From: Ulota crispa
Taxonomy: Eukaryota; Streptophyta; Bryopsida; Orthotrichales; Orthotrichaceae
NCBI GenBank assembly: GCA_963920765.1
Contig: OY987246.1
Location: forward strand, 11,466,868 to 11,530,867
Length of the DNA: 64,000 nucleotides
Direction of reading: 5' to 3'
Below the pieces are notes generated by a model. That model was not told the origin of the DNA and made no database searches. It saw only the letters and a list, made by a program, of their open reading frames with translations. The first letter of the stretch is position 1; each line of letters starts with the position of its first letter. The position numbers were made by a program, and so were the translations under genes. Below, piece after piece: positions 34,287 to 45,547 of this stretch.

Positions 34287-35533
34287 GGGAAAATATCAAA
34301 AATGACCCTAACAATTGGCCGTATTTCAAAAGTAACCCTCACAAATCCAAAATATTGAAAATAGGCCTCATCATCAACCTTTAAATTTTGTTTTTTTGCT
34401 GCTCTTGCAACATGCACCCAACATTGCCAAGAGGTAAGGAAAAATTGGATATAGATGGGTAGAACCAACGTAAAGCACACATTCATCCATATAATGTACT
34501 AATATTAGTATCTTTCATCCATATTATGGAAAATTTGGTGCACACTTGGGCATGCACATGGTGAATTCATCCAATTCCTCAACCATAGTTTCTAGTGTTA
34601 TGGTTGCTAGGCACAAATTTAGGTAAGACTTTGGCAAAACTTTGCCAAGAATTTAAACGTTGCTCATCACATATCAAAAGTAGGCCTTGCAACTAAGGTG
34701 ACCACGATTTTGTGCATGTTTATTTATGGGAATTAATATATGCACACATGGGGTACATTTTAGATATAAACCATAAAAAAGTTGAATTTGGGGAATTTGA
34801 ATTCTATTATGGATTTAGATATCTAGATATAACCTTGAAGCACAACAAACATTACAATTGAACAATGCCCAATGGAAAAGCTTAGCTTTTTCTTACAAGC
34901 AAGCATAAAACTAATGATTTGCCCCCTAGCAAAGCTTTTCCATTGGGCATTGTTCAATTGTAATGTTTGTTGTGCTTCAAGGTTATATCTAGATATCTAA
35001 ATCCATAATAGAATTCAAATTCCCCAAATTCAACTTTTTTATGGTTTATATCTAAAATGTACCCCATGTGTGCATATATTAATTCCCATAAATAAACATG
35101 CACAAAATCGTGGTCACCTTAGTTGCAAGGCCTACTTTTGATATGTGATGAGCAACGTTTAAATTCTTGGCAAAGTTTTGCCAAAGTCTTACCTAAATTT
35201 GTGCCTAGCAACCATAACACTAGAAACTATGGTTGAGGAATTGGATGAATTCACCATGTGCATGCCCAAGTGTGCACCAAATTTTCCATAATATGGATGA
35301 AAGATACTAATATTAGTACATTATATGGATGAATGTGTGCTTTACGTTGGTTCTACCCATCTATATCCAACTTTTCCTTACCTCTTGGCAATGTTGGGTG
35401 CATGTTGCAAGAGCAGCAAAAAAACAAAATTTAAAGGTTGATGATGAGGCCTATTTTCAATATTTTGGATTTGTGAGGGTTACTTTCAAAATACGGCCAA
35501 TTATCAAGGTCATTGTTTATATTTTCCCTTCTT
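34287..35533. mobile_element. 1.25 kb near-perfect hairpin, arms about 600 bp
   Basis: The left arm (to 34883) and right arm (from 34932) are close to exact complements around a loop of about 48 bases. TTAA lies at 34283-34286 and 35534-35537. Both arms carry the same open frame (MNVCFTLVLPIYIQ), which is a by-product of the symmetry. The central third belongs to the TGATATGTGCAC fold-back family. Confidence 0.85.
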
Positions 35534-35537
35534 TTAA

Positions 35538-36292
35538 TCCCCATGCGCCCAGGCCATTTCCACCAAAATCAGACTTTTAGGAGAACTACAACTTTGATGT
35601 ACTGTATCTTAGTCAATCAAATGATCCACAAAAAGTGACCATTGAAAATAGTGGAGCACCTACTTGGAAAATGGCTTGTAAATTTTGGGAACAATTCACC
35701 GTGCGAGATGGGAGATTATAACATTTGATCAAACAACATGTGATGGCATGATCTTGTTTTTTGGTGGTTGCTATTTGATGATTTTTACAAAACTCTATAA
35801 GCCCATGATTCATCTTAAGTTTGTGAGTACCAAGATTAGATGTGAATGCACACACTTGTAAATTATTGAAGATTGTGCTTCTTTTTATGTCAAGCTTTAG
35901 GGCTTCAAATCGCTATTGCACAAAAAAACAATGCCACCAACACATTCCGTGATGGTTGCCATAACAAGGGTTTAGAACATGCTTGAACCCTTGCCAACAA
36001 ATTTCTTGCTACCACAAAGCACACACAAGGATGCTTGCAAGGGATATTGACTAGTTGCAACCTGTAAAAAAACTGCTTGCCACCACACTCCGTATGGTGT
36101 TTCACCCAATCAAATCACGTGCAATACTTGTACAACATTTGGCTTTCTTGGCCATTACTCCATTGACATGAACAACTTGAATGCCTTCATAATTGTAGTT
36201 TATAGGAAGATAAAAAAAAAGTAGATCTAGTGCCTCAAACAAGCATTTCAAATCATGCAAGGCCAGATTTGAGACGCTAAGGAGCTCAGGGA
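35538..36292. mobile_element. 755-bp TTAA-flanked element
   Basis: TTAA at 35534-35537 (shared with the hairpin) and 36293-36296; ends TCCCCATGCGCCCAGGCC and GGAGCTCAGGGA. The termini resemble 27609-27844. No coding frame recognised. Confidence 0.6.
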
Positions 36293-36840
36293 TTAACCTT
36301 TGTGCATATATTGTTTCTTTCTTGTTCCATTGCACTCCCTTCTTTAATATTAGTCATGAAGAAAGTGATGAACACAACAAATAAATGCCTACAAATTAAG
36401 ATCCAAGGGTGTTTGCGCAATTTCTGAAAAACCAAGAGTATCATCTATACAAATATTGCAAACTCTAGGGGTGCGTCAAATTTTCCTTTCATTCTTTGGG
36501 TCAGTACTTTCCAAAAAGAAAAACTTAGAATTTGTAACAGGGAATTTCGAGGTTTGGGGGAAAATCCAGTTCTTCTAGAGGGGAATTTGATTGCTCTCAA
36601 AACTTTCAGGTATTTTGCAAGGGGAGACCTTTAAAAAACAATTATAACATAGAACGCGGTTTTCTCATGAGAGGATCAAGAGTTTTTTTTGCATATTGAC
36701 AGGTGCAAATTAGTGCAAGCATACGCTATCATGTGTGAGAAATTGAGAAATTAAAGAGACAAGAAACTATTTTGGAAGCCATCATGAGAAATCAAGATTC
36801 TAGTGCAGCTAAAATAGTTGGAGGAAAACAAAATTAACCC

Positions 36841-37040
36841 CTAAAGGACTAGCAACAATTTTTTGGTAACACACCAAACTCAAGTATCCAATTGAAAATG
36901 GAAATTGGCATGATGCTAATTTAACTGAACTTGGATTATCCAAAGTTCATAAGTTTCAATTGAGAAATTGAATTTGGTAGCAAAAATTTGAGAGTTACTT
37001 GCAAAACATAGAGAGACATGTTTAAATCAAAAAAACATAC
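36841..37040. mobile_element. Left fragment of a CCCCTAAAGGAC element
   Basis: TTAA then CCCCTAAAGGACTAGC near 36835-36852; no matching right end was found downstream. Confidence 0.4.
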
Positions 37041-37070
37041 TATATCTTACTTCCATTCTAGTCTCATTTC

Positions 37071-37265
37071 TATTAGTTGGGTAGTTGGGTGTTTATAATA
37101 AAATAAAATCTCTATTAGTTGGGTAGTTGGGTGTTTCTCCAAGAAGATTAAATGGCGGTTATGTGGCGGTCTTATTTTTGTAATAGAACACAATCTCTAT
37201 TAGTTGGGTAGTTGGGTGCTTGTGCTCCAAGAAGATTAAATGGCGGCTATGTGGCGGTTATGGTT
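37071..37265. repeat. Local tandem duplication
   Basis: CTATTAGTTGGGTAGTTGGG occurs three times, the last two followed by CCAAGAAGATTAAATGGCGG and TATGTGGCGG. This is a stepwise local duplication of about 80 bp. Confidence 0.75.
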
Positions 37266-37484
37266 GTCCTTGGGGATGGGGTATACACAAGAATAGGGGG
37301 TGGCTGCCTGGAGAAGGAGGTGAAACGTGTAGGTAGGCATAGTGCATGTAAGCTCATTGTAACGGAAAGGAGAAGAAGTTTGAAGAAGGTGATTACGAGG
37401 AAGGTCATGTTAATTTTTTTGCAAGGACCCCCTCCCGGATGGCCCTCCGCCCAAACGGCAAGTACAAGAGTCCACTAGGAATTT

Positions 37485-37485
<1 letters not shown>

Positions 37486-37568
<83 letters not shown>
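37486..37568. repeat. (TA)n microsatellite, about 80 bp
   Basis: Alternating TA broken by one ATACAT; merges on the right with a short (CA)n. It abuts the fold-back element that starts near 37577. Confidence 0.95.
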
Positions 37569-37575
<7 letters not shown>

Positions 37576-37576
37576 T

Positions 37577-37990
37577 AGGGAAGTGATGTGTGCACACTGA
37601 GGTGTTGATATTTGCACACCCCCCTAGGAAGTAAATTGTAGATTTCTACCATCAAAAATCTGAATTTGAGAATTTTGAATTCAGATTTGAACTTAGAGAC
37701 CATGGTTTACTATAGAACCATAAAAAGTTTGCAATTGAACAACACCCAATGAAAAAGCTTATCTTTTTTACAAACAAAAGTAAAAGTAACACTTTTTCCA
37801 CTAACTAAGCTATTTCACTAAGTGTTATTTAATTGCAACTTTTTTATGGTTCTAGAGTAAACCATGGTCTCTAAATCCAAATCTAAATTCAAATTTCTCA
37901 GATTCAAAATTTTGATGGTAAAAATCTACAATTTACCTCTAGGGAAGATGTACAAATATCAACCCCCATGTGCACATATCAATTCCCTAT
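37577..37990. mobile_element. Fold-back element, TAGGGAAnTGATnTGTGCAC ends
   Basis: Arms of about 180 bp; outer ends TAGGGAAGTGATGTGTGCAC and GTGCACATATCAATTCCCTA. The centre has CAACACCCAATGAAAAAGC like its relatives at 33.2 and 34.9 kb. Confidence 0.75.
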
Positions 37991-37999
37991 ATGTATATA

Positions 38000-39038
38000 G
38001 TATTGAGAAATCTGCAATGTTTGGGAACACAAAAAGTCCATGTTCACATGAATAATCCATAAGTAGTTAACCTTGTTATGATTATTTCTCCTAAATATTT
38101 GATAAAATTTGTGCACAAAGAGTATCTTTCTAGTGCATTGATTTTCAAGAGCATCGAAAACAAAGGCAAGAATGTATGATAGAATTTGAGACTTTCTTTT
38201 TAAATGAAGTGGTTTGGACAGCCATGTAAATATTGGCCAATTGGTTTGAGAGTTTTCTCACATACTCTCAACACACCCATGTAATAAACTCGAATGAGTT
38301 ACGTTGATAACAAGCATGAAGTGGACTTATGAGCTTTTGATAACAAGTTTCCTCCTAGTGTTCAAAAAATAAAAGGTTCAATCTCAAAAATTTATAATTC
38401 AAAAGTTTTATTTTTTTATTTTTTAATAACTAAAAATGATTGGAGTGCAGGCTAGGTATTTTGCTACTTTCATTTTCCAAAGAATGAGATTACAAATTTT
38501 TTGCACTCTTTAAAGTTTACTCTTGGTACAAAGAAATCGCTAAACTACCTTTCCAATAATTTATTTTCAGCATGATAAATATGTCCAAATGGCGTGAAAA
38601 TTTTCATACATGTTTTCAACAAACTTGCTTAACATGATCTCGAGAGTTACTAAGTATAGGAGCACAAGATTTGGAGTTGCAAGCCCGTGAGATTATGTAT
38701 TCCCATTTCTACAAAGCCCAAAAATCAAGATTTCATATATGAATGTTATGATTTTATCACTAGTAAGAAAATAAAAATTGAACAAATTCTTCTAGATGCA
38801 AGATGAAATTAGCTTTGGAATCAAATGAGCAAAAAATTTCCCCAAAAAATTGTTATGAAGTGCTTTTATAAGAGGTTACAATTTTGACAATACTAGTCTA
38901 AGAACTACGAGATTTCACAAAGAAAGTACCAAGGGTTTGAAACCCACTAATGTTATTGGATCACCGCAATAGTTGATTTACTGAATATCGTAGAGTCATG
39001 AATGTATTTGTTCCACCAAATAAAACCAAAGTTTGGAG
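38000..39038. other. No gene recognised
   Basis: AT-rich sequence without long frames or a repeat family I could delimit. Confidence 0.4.
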
Positions 39039-39041
39039 TAA

Positions 39042-39403
39042 GAGCATCTCATGCCACCTGCTAAATGAGCCTTTCCAGTTCAACCTATAATGGCTTCTTT
39101 GTTTCAAGTCTTCAACAACATTGTACTTGTCAATGTGCAAGCGCGGGGCCTTTCAGGCTAAGTCACATTTATGACAAATTCCAACCTTGTAAAGGATCCT
39201 TCACAATCCTGAACACGCACATGGCAGCAAAAACCTTGGAGGCAAAAATAAGAAAATCTAGGACTGCAAGCTCCCTTGCACTATTGCAAGGGACTTTACG
39301 CCGGGCTATAGAGGAACTTCACGCCATGCCTGGCTACTTCATTCTACCATCCCCTTGAAACCTTGTTGGCAGGGTTTCTCCAAGCGGGTGGAAGGAGATG
39401 CTG
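39042..39403. mobile_element. PIF/Harbinger-like MITE, 362 bp
   Basis: TAA at 39039-39041 and 39404-39406; ends GAGCATCTCATGCCACC and GGGTGGAAGGAGATGCTG. Contains GCAAGCGCGGGGCCTTTCAG, also present in reverse in the 28.4-28.9 kb element. Confidence 0.8.
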
Positions 39404-39968
39404 TAAGTGATACCAATTTTACAGTAACACTAAGTTGCATATTACACCGCTAAGCACGGGTTTTACTCAGTTTGACCATTGGGTTTTCTTTCCTCTTTTC
39501 TTTTCTTCTCTAATTTACTTCCTTTTATTTTGGTGGTTTAGTTTCTTTTGTTGCTATCAAAGCCTTTTTGTAGAAGTATTGCAAAATGTAGCTACACTTG
39601 CTAAGAGTATCTTCACCAGTACAAGAAAACAACTCACTAGGAAGACTTTTGGATGAAAAGTGAGCAATTAATGCATGGACTTGTCAATATTGTATTCTTT
39701 TTGGCATAATAAAAGGTAGAATTTCTCTATGCATAGTAACTCTTTCAAATACTAGCTTTTCTTTTTCAATTAGTAGATCAAATAATCAAGGATAGAGAAT
39801 CTATTTGCTTTTGCAAACAAGGAAACTTGCCATTAATTGAACATTAATTTACTTAAATGGATAGGTAGGTAAAACGAGTGGTAGGAAACAAGGAACATTG
39901 TATTTAATAGTGAGTGGAATTACAAGTGACATACCACCTTTATGCCGGGTGGATTGTGGATGCCTTTA

Positions 39969-40363
39969 GAGCATCTCCACCGATACGGCCAAAGCTCAAC
40001 GTGCCAGATGAGTTATCCATGGGCCTAGAGTGGATAGTGCTCAGGTGCTCCTTTGGATGTCCACTAGTGCCACATTGTGGAGAGTTTAGAGCAAGGAACA
40101 TGGCCTTGCTGGCTCGGTTGGACAAGGTTCCTGCCACTCATGCACATGCTGGCCCATGTGCGCTCACCTTCCATTGGCATTTTTCCCGTAAGTTTAGTGT
40201 GCTACAAAAACCAATCATCTTGGCAAATCCCCATCTTGGAGCTTAGTTTGGCGAGACCGTTGGAAAAAGTGTCCAACTTGCATCATCGATGGAGATCAGG
40301 TCTGTGAAAATGGCTCCATTGCCTCACCATTTGGTCGGCTGGAGCCATCTAGTGGAGATGCTC
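39969..40363. mobile_element. PIF/Harbinger-like MITE, 395 bp
   Basis: TTA at 39966-39968 and 40364-40366; ends GAGCATCTCCACCG and AGTGGAGATGCTC. GC-richer than its surroundings. The open frame of about 110 codons across it has no known domain. Confidence 0.8.
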
Positions 40364-40366
40364 TTA

Positions 40367-42112
40367 GGACTGGAATTGCTACTAAATTATAAATGACGCC
40401 TTGGCATTTACAGCGTGTTTAGAACAATGAGTCATAAATATAATAGGGGGTTTCAAATATGTCGTTCAACACCAAAATCGTTTACGTGAATAAAATTTGT
40501 GAAAAACGTGGGCAAGTCACTCCATGAACAAGCCATAACGACCTCCCGGAAGTTGTCATAGCATATTCACCGGTGAATGAAAACGAGTTTACTACCATTT
40601 GTTCATCAGTTTTTTGAGATATATGAAACCCCCTAATAAACCGTCCTCCAGCAAATATTGACAAAATGGAAGTGCATATACTAGAAGCTTATATGCGTGG
40701 AAGGAATTTCAAGGGCGCTTTACATCATGTCCCTTGTTCCCGGCTGGGGTCAGATGGCATGCCGTATGGTGGGCCTCAAGAGGTAAAATTCCATCATTTT
40801 CACAAATTAGGGTAGGAGTAATAATTAACCCCTATTTTAATATTGTTCAATGGTATCCTCTTTCTGTGTGCTAGACTAAATCAGGTTCTCTAAATCCAAA
40901 TATGAATTCAAAATTGTCAATTTCAATCTCCAATTGATAAATATCTAAATTCTCACATTTTTTGATAGGTGAAAAAGTTGGAATTTTCTAACTTGGCCCT
41001 ACATAACGGCTTGCCATCTAACCTTAGCCATGGTTCCTCCCATGACCCAACTCAACATGTCCTAGTTTTATTCCATAATTCAACTCTTGTTGAGGTGTAA
41101 ACTATAAAGGACACAAAAGAAATATCAAATAAATTGCTTGAATGTTTTATACAATTACTTTGTTAGTGATTGGCTTCTGAGTTTGCTTGATTCATCCCAA
41201 AATCACTTTTTTGGCATAGAAGTTTTCTTAAAGTATTGCCATGCAAGTATCTCTAAATGGACTGGGACTTGGAACGTAGAAGTCACAAGTCTCTTGACTA
41301 AGTAGGTTTTGAAAATTTAATGTGACTTGGGACTTGGAACATAGTGTGATTGGCTCTTTATATACAATACTGTTTGCGGTGTTTATTCTAGGAGCTTTAT
41401 AGGACCAAATTTGGAGATTACAGAGAAAATCTATACACATGTGTTTTTTGGTAAAATATTTTGGCCATATCTGTAAAAAAAAATTGGATCAAGAGTACGT
41501 GCTAATTTATCATACGACGTGGTAAATTTGTCATTTCTGGTACTTGGAGCAGCGGATTTAGGAGAACCCAGACTGGCCATGGGTATCCGGCTCGGTTTAG
41601 TGCACATAAGGTAGTCTGCTCATATTCTGCTCAGGCTCTAAAATCGCTCACCTTACTAAATGCACTTTGCTTGTACATGTTGTTTTTCATAACTTTTCAA
41701 CAATGTATATGTGATGTACAATGAAGAGGTGAGCGGTTTTAGAGACTTATGGTTTTTTCATTTCAAAATTTCATAACTGATTCCACAAAGCTTCAAAAAA
41801 TATGAAACAACTTGGATTAGATGTATTTTTTTTTTTTTTTTGCTTTTCAAGGAAAATTACAAAAAAATAATTCAAGAAATTTCACCTCCCCAAAATTCAA
41901 TTTTAGCCCTTAGATGGACGGTTTATGAGCACACTACGTTACGTGTTTGTGGGGCCAAATGGAGAACCTATAAATTTTCACCTATCAAAAAATGTTTAGA
42001 AATTATTGAATTTGAGATATTTGAGTTCCTTTGTGTATTCAAAGCCCGCTTGGCCTTCACAAACACAAATGTGCAAAACATCAAGCATGTGCATACATGA
42101 TACGCTTAGAAT
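40367..42112. other. No gene recognised; repeat fragments
   Basis: 40850-40970 resembles part of the 37.6-38.0 kb fold-back family, and 41650-41950 resembles the TAAGGTAGGAGG family (shared words ATGAAACAACTTGGATTAGA and CCCTTAGATGG). Borders not defined. Confidence 0.4.
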
Positions 42113-42116
42113 TTAA

Positions 42117-42203
42117 CCCTTAAAGGATGAGGAGGACGATTTTTGTCCTCTGCAAATACATGTAGCGTGACCATATTGTGGTTACTAGCCCATCCTTTAA
42201 GGG
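42117..42203. mobile_element. 87-bp minimal TTAA-flanked MITE
   Basis: TTAA at 42113-42116 and 42204-42207; ends CCCTTAAAGGATG and CATCCTTTAAGGG are exact complements. The shortest member of the family in the window. Confidence 0.88.
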
Positions 42204-42325
42204 TTAAGAAAAATGGAGATTGAGAGCAACTCCACTACTTTCATTTCAAATAGAATGCGATTTTTTGAAGATTTGCGCTCCAAGCCACTTGGAGTAACAT
42301 CTCTGCTTCTTCTAAGAAATTAGTA

Positions 42326-42567
42326 CAGTAGAACTCCTCTAAACTGATATAGTTGGGACCCCAAGAACTAAATTAGTTTAAGTAAGTTATTAGTTAATTT
42401 TGTGGAAGTGTAAGTGAAGTGACCTTGAGGTTAGTGCCTGGATAGCACCAAGGAGCATTACTACTGTTGAATTAACTGCTTTGATTTATGACGGGCGTAT
42501 GGTCTGACATTGAGATTTGTGTTATATATTAAATTATAGAGGATATCGGTTTAGAGGAATTTTATTG
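42326..42567. mobile_element. Emigrant/pogo-like MITE at TA
   Basis: Ends CAGTAGAACTCCTCTAAACT and the complement of CAATAAAATTCCTCTAAACC, with TA at 42324-42325 and 42568-42569. The terminus closely matches the published plant Emigrant/Lemi1 terminus (from memory), whose autonomous relatives are pogo-type transposases. 242 bp, no coding content. Confidence 0.8.
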
Positions 42568-42849
42568 TATTGCATTCCCTCTCACCTCATCTATGGCAAC
42601 AACCGTGTAGCTCCCTTGCACCCCCATCTATATCAATAGTAATGAATTTGAGTCGTTGGATGAGCTCTAACGTGGTCTCAAAAGACCCCACACAAACATA
42701 ACATTATAGTGTCCCTCCACAAAGTGCAAAAACCAATAACAATGATGCGATCAAAGCTCAGTGTGCAAATCTTCCCTCTAAAATTTCATGAAGTGTTCCT
42801 TTCTGTTTGCAGTGGAGATGCTATGATAGGAGTGAGTCCTTATCATTGT

Positions 42850-43945
42850 AGCTACATTAAATAGTTTGTTTAGGACTTTAGGTTGTTCCACACTAATTTC
42901 TCAAAAATTTACACTATATAAGTGTTTTTATTGTTGCTACAGTAATTTTTATCAAAAATTATTGCAACAATTAACTATCAAATTTTTTGGCAATACAATG
43001 AAGTTGTTGAGAAATATTAACAAACTAGCAACATCCAAGTTGTAAACCACGTGAAATCCAATATCCTAGAGAGCGCCTCCAAGTGGCCAAATGATGAGTC
43101 ATGAGGTAACATATTGGGAATTTAGGATAAGGCAACCTAATTGTCAAGGCAACCTAATAGTCAAGGCAACCTAAATACAATATTCAACGTACACTAAATA
43201 GTGCAATTAGGTTGCCCCATACTAATTTCTTGAAATTTCACATTATTTAAATATTTATCAAGATTATAGTAACTTTTGTCATAAATTATTGTGATAAACA
43301 GTGGAGGAAGCAAGCATAGATTAGAGGTTACAGAAAGTGCCAAAGCTAGGGAGCAAGGAAGCTAGAATTTTCTACAAAACCATGAATTATTGTAGCATAA
43401 AGAGAGTTTCATGCTCCTCCAAGTGGCCAAGGGTGAGTCACAAGGTAACTTTGCCAAGATAAAGCAACCTAATTGTTAAGGCAATCTAAATGCACTACTT
43501 AATGACAATTATGCTGCCTTATTTTGAAAAGTTACCTCATGACTCATTGCTTGGCCACTTAGAGATGCGTGCAATTCTTTGTAAATAGGAATTTCACATG
43601 ATTTATGACCTAGAACTCGCTAGTTTATTTTTCTGCAACTTTATTCTTATTACCAAGCCCTTTAAATTTGGTTTATTACGATAACTACTGATGAAAATTA
43701 TTGGAGTACTAGTAAGTATCTATGTTCAGTTTAGACTTACTAGGCTTGTGCACCATTGCTGAGGCAAATTGAGTGCACATCTATTGCCTAAAAGTACCAA
43801 GAGATATACACTAAATTGTGCATTTGGGTTGCCTTAACAAATAGGTTGCCTTACTTTGGAAAGTCACCCCATGATTCACTACTTATCCACCTGGAGGTGC
43901 ATGCAACTCTTTAGATATTAGTATTTCACTTAATTTAAACATTAG
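42850..43945. repeat. Cluster of TTTAGGTTGCC-type elements
   Basis: Several overlapping or adjacent partial copies, in both senses, of a family with words CACTAAATAGTGCATTTAGGTT, TTAGTGTGGGGCAACC, CTCCAAGTGGCCAA and GATGAAAATTATTG. Individual borders are unclear; one unit seems to span 43188-43505. Confidence 0.55.
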
Positions 43946-44327
43946 GAAAAATATGGGACCTCAATAAGGCCTTTATAAACGATTCCAACCCTCCATATTT
44001 TTTGTTCCCAATGTGGGGAACCAGCCCTTGCTGATGGGCAGAAAAAATTAATTAAGAAGATTAAAAAAATAAAAATAAACAAAGATTAGAATTTTTTTTT
44101 GATTTTTTTGATTTTTTTGATTTTAAAAAAAATCAAAAAAATCAAAAAAGCTGACATGGCACCAATAGTGCCATGTCAACCTACGCATGATTTTCTTGGG
44201 AACTGGGTTCCCATAGCTAGGGACCCCCCCAAACTCATGGCCTTATTGGGGTCCCATATTTTTCCTAATGATTTGGACATTGTTAGTTTGTATTTATATA
44301 GCTTTGTAATAGTTGCCAACCCTTTAA

Positions 44328-44585
44328 CCCCTAAAGGTCTAAGGAGCCCCTTGGGGGCCAAGTGGGGTTTTGGGCATGTACTTACACCTAAACTACTTTG
44401 TGTGATTTTCTGAAACTTTTAGGGAAGATGGGGAATTCAAAGGTCTACTTGAGCATCTCATTTTTTCTTCATTCCAAAATTTATTGAAGAAGTTATGCAT
44501 GCATTTTTGAAAAATAGGGGAGGGCGGGCATCCCAATTTTTTTTGGAAATTCTCATTTTTTTTTAAAATCTGAAATTGGTTCTTT

Positions 44586-44627
<42 letters not shown>

Positions 44628-45421
44628 GAAGCTTTGAATCATTCAATCTTGATTGATGAGATGAAAGTTATGAGACGTTTTAGTTTGCAGGTAGGTATGG
44701 ACTCCCAAACTTGGCATTCCTTTTGGCCCTTTTTTCCAAGTTGTAGTAAACTACAATTCTTTGGTTTTACCACTTGGATCAAAGTAATTCACATTTATAA
44801 ATTTTACATACAGTAGTGCTTGGATAAGATGAAGGTATCCGGAGAGCATATTTCTTTCATGTAAGGAAAACATTCATTGTAACTAAACAAGCATGTGTAG
44901 CTCCCCAACCATTACGGACAGTCATCTATTTCATCTTAGCCAAGCGTTTTTCCTTATAAAGGTTCATCTTAGGGAGGCACTATTGTATATCCTCCAGTTT
45001 TGCCTAGTGTATATGCAAATTTCATGACCTTTACAACATTACAAGATTTTACAAAGTATGATTCACACCTCCAATTCATTTGAAAATTCTCCCACACTTA
45101 CCTACCTTGTTCTTCTACATGGAAAAAAAACCTAAACTTTGGGTAGAGCAATTTTTTTGATATAGGAGAGGTCAAAGGCTTTTGAAATTTTTGGGTAGCA
45201 TGGAAATTATTTTTAGGTTTTCAATTTAGATGTCAAAAAATCACTCCTCTACATCTAGAATGAGCTGATTTTTTTCTCACAAGTACCTTCCATAGTTTAG
45301 GGCAAGATCCTATGGTTCGATTTCCAAAAAAAAAAACAATTTTTCCTACCTTTCTACTCATTCCTCCAAAAGTGGTAGTTTTGAGTGACTTTCATAGTAA
45401 AAGGGCTTGGGCCTTAAGGGG
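44328..45421. mobile_element. ~0.92 kb TTAA-type element, copy 5, interrupted
   Basis: TTAA at 44324-44327; ends CCCCTAAAGGTCTAAGG and GGGCCTTAAGGGG, right target decayed to TCAA. Same subfamily as 168-1101 (TTTTGGGCATGTAC, GAAGCTTTGAATCATTCAA, GATGAGATGAAAGTTATGAG). Contains a (TA)n run at 44588-44622 and the nested 44811-44985 insert. Confidence 0.8.
44811..44985. mobile_element. 175-bp pogo-like MITE, nested
   Basis: Ends CAGTAGTGCTTGGATAAGATG and the complement of CAATAGTGCCTCCCTAAGATG, with TA at 44809-44810 and 44986-44987. Its removal brings the host element to the normal 0.92 kb. Confidence 0.75.
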
Positions 45422-45547
45422 TCAAAGATTGTTTATTGTTATAAATATTAATGAAAATTATTGTAGCACTAGTAAATATTTATGTAGTGTAGGATGTCAA
45501 GAATTAGTGTGGTGCAACCTAAATGCACTAATTATTCTACATATACA

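Larger units (their letters stand above)
34185..36486. mobile_element. Fold-back MITE, GGAAAAT ends, copy 3, split by 2 kb
   Basis: The left 95 bases and the right 190 bases together match 13971-14302; the 2.0 kb between them (34283-36296) consists of two TTAA-bounded inserts. Confidence 0.7.

Noticed and set aside
34283-35580. Two frames starting MNVCFTLVLPIYIQ as a conserved gene pair
   Set aside because: They are mirror images produced by the near-perfect palindrome, so their identity says nothing about protein conservation.
37405-37703. YIYIYI-rich frames
   Set aside because: Translation of a (TA)n microsatellite.
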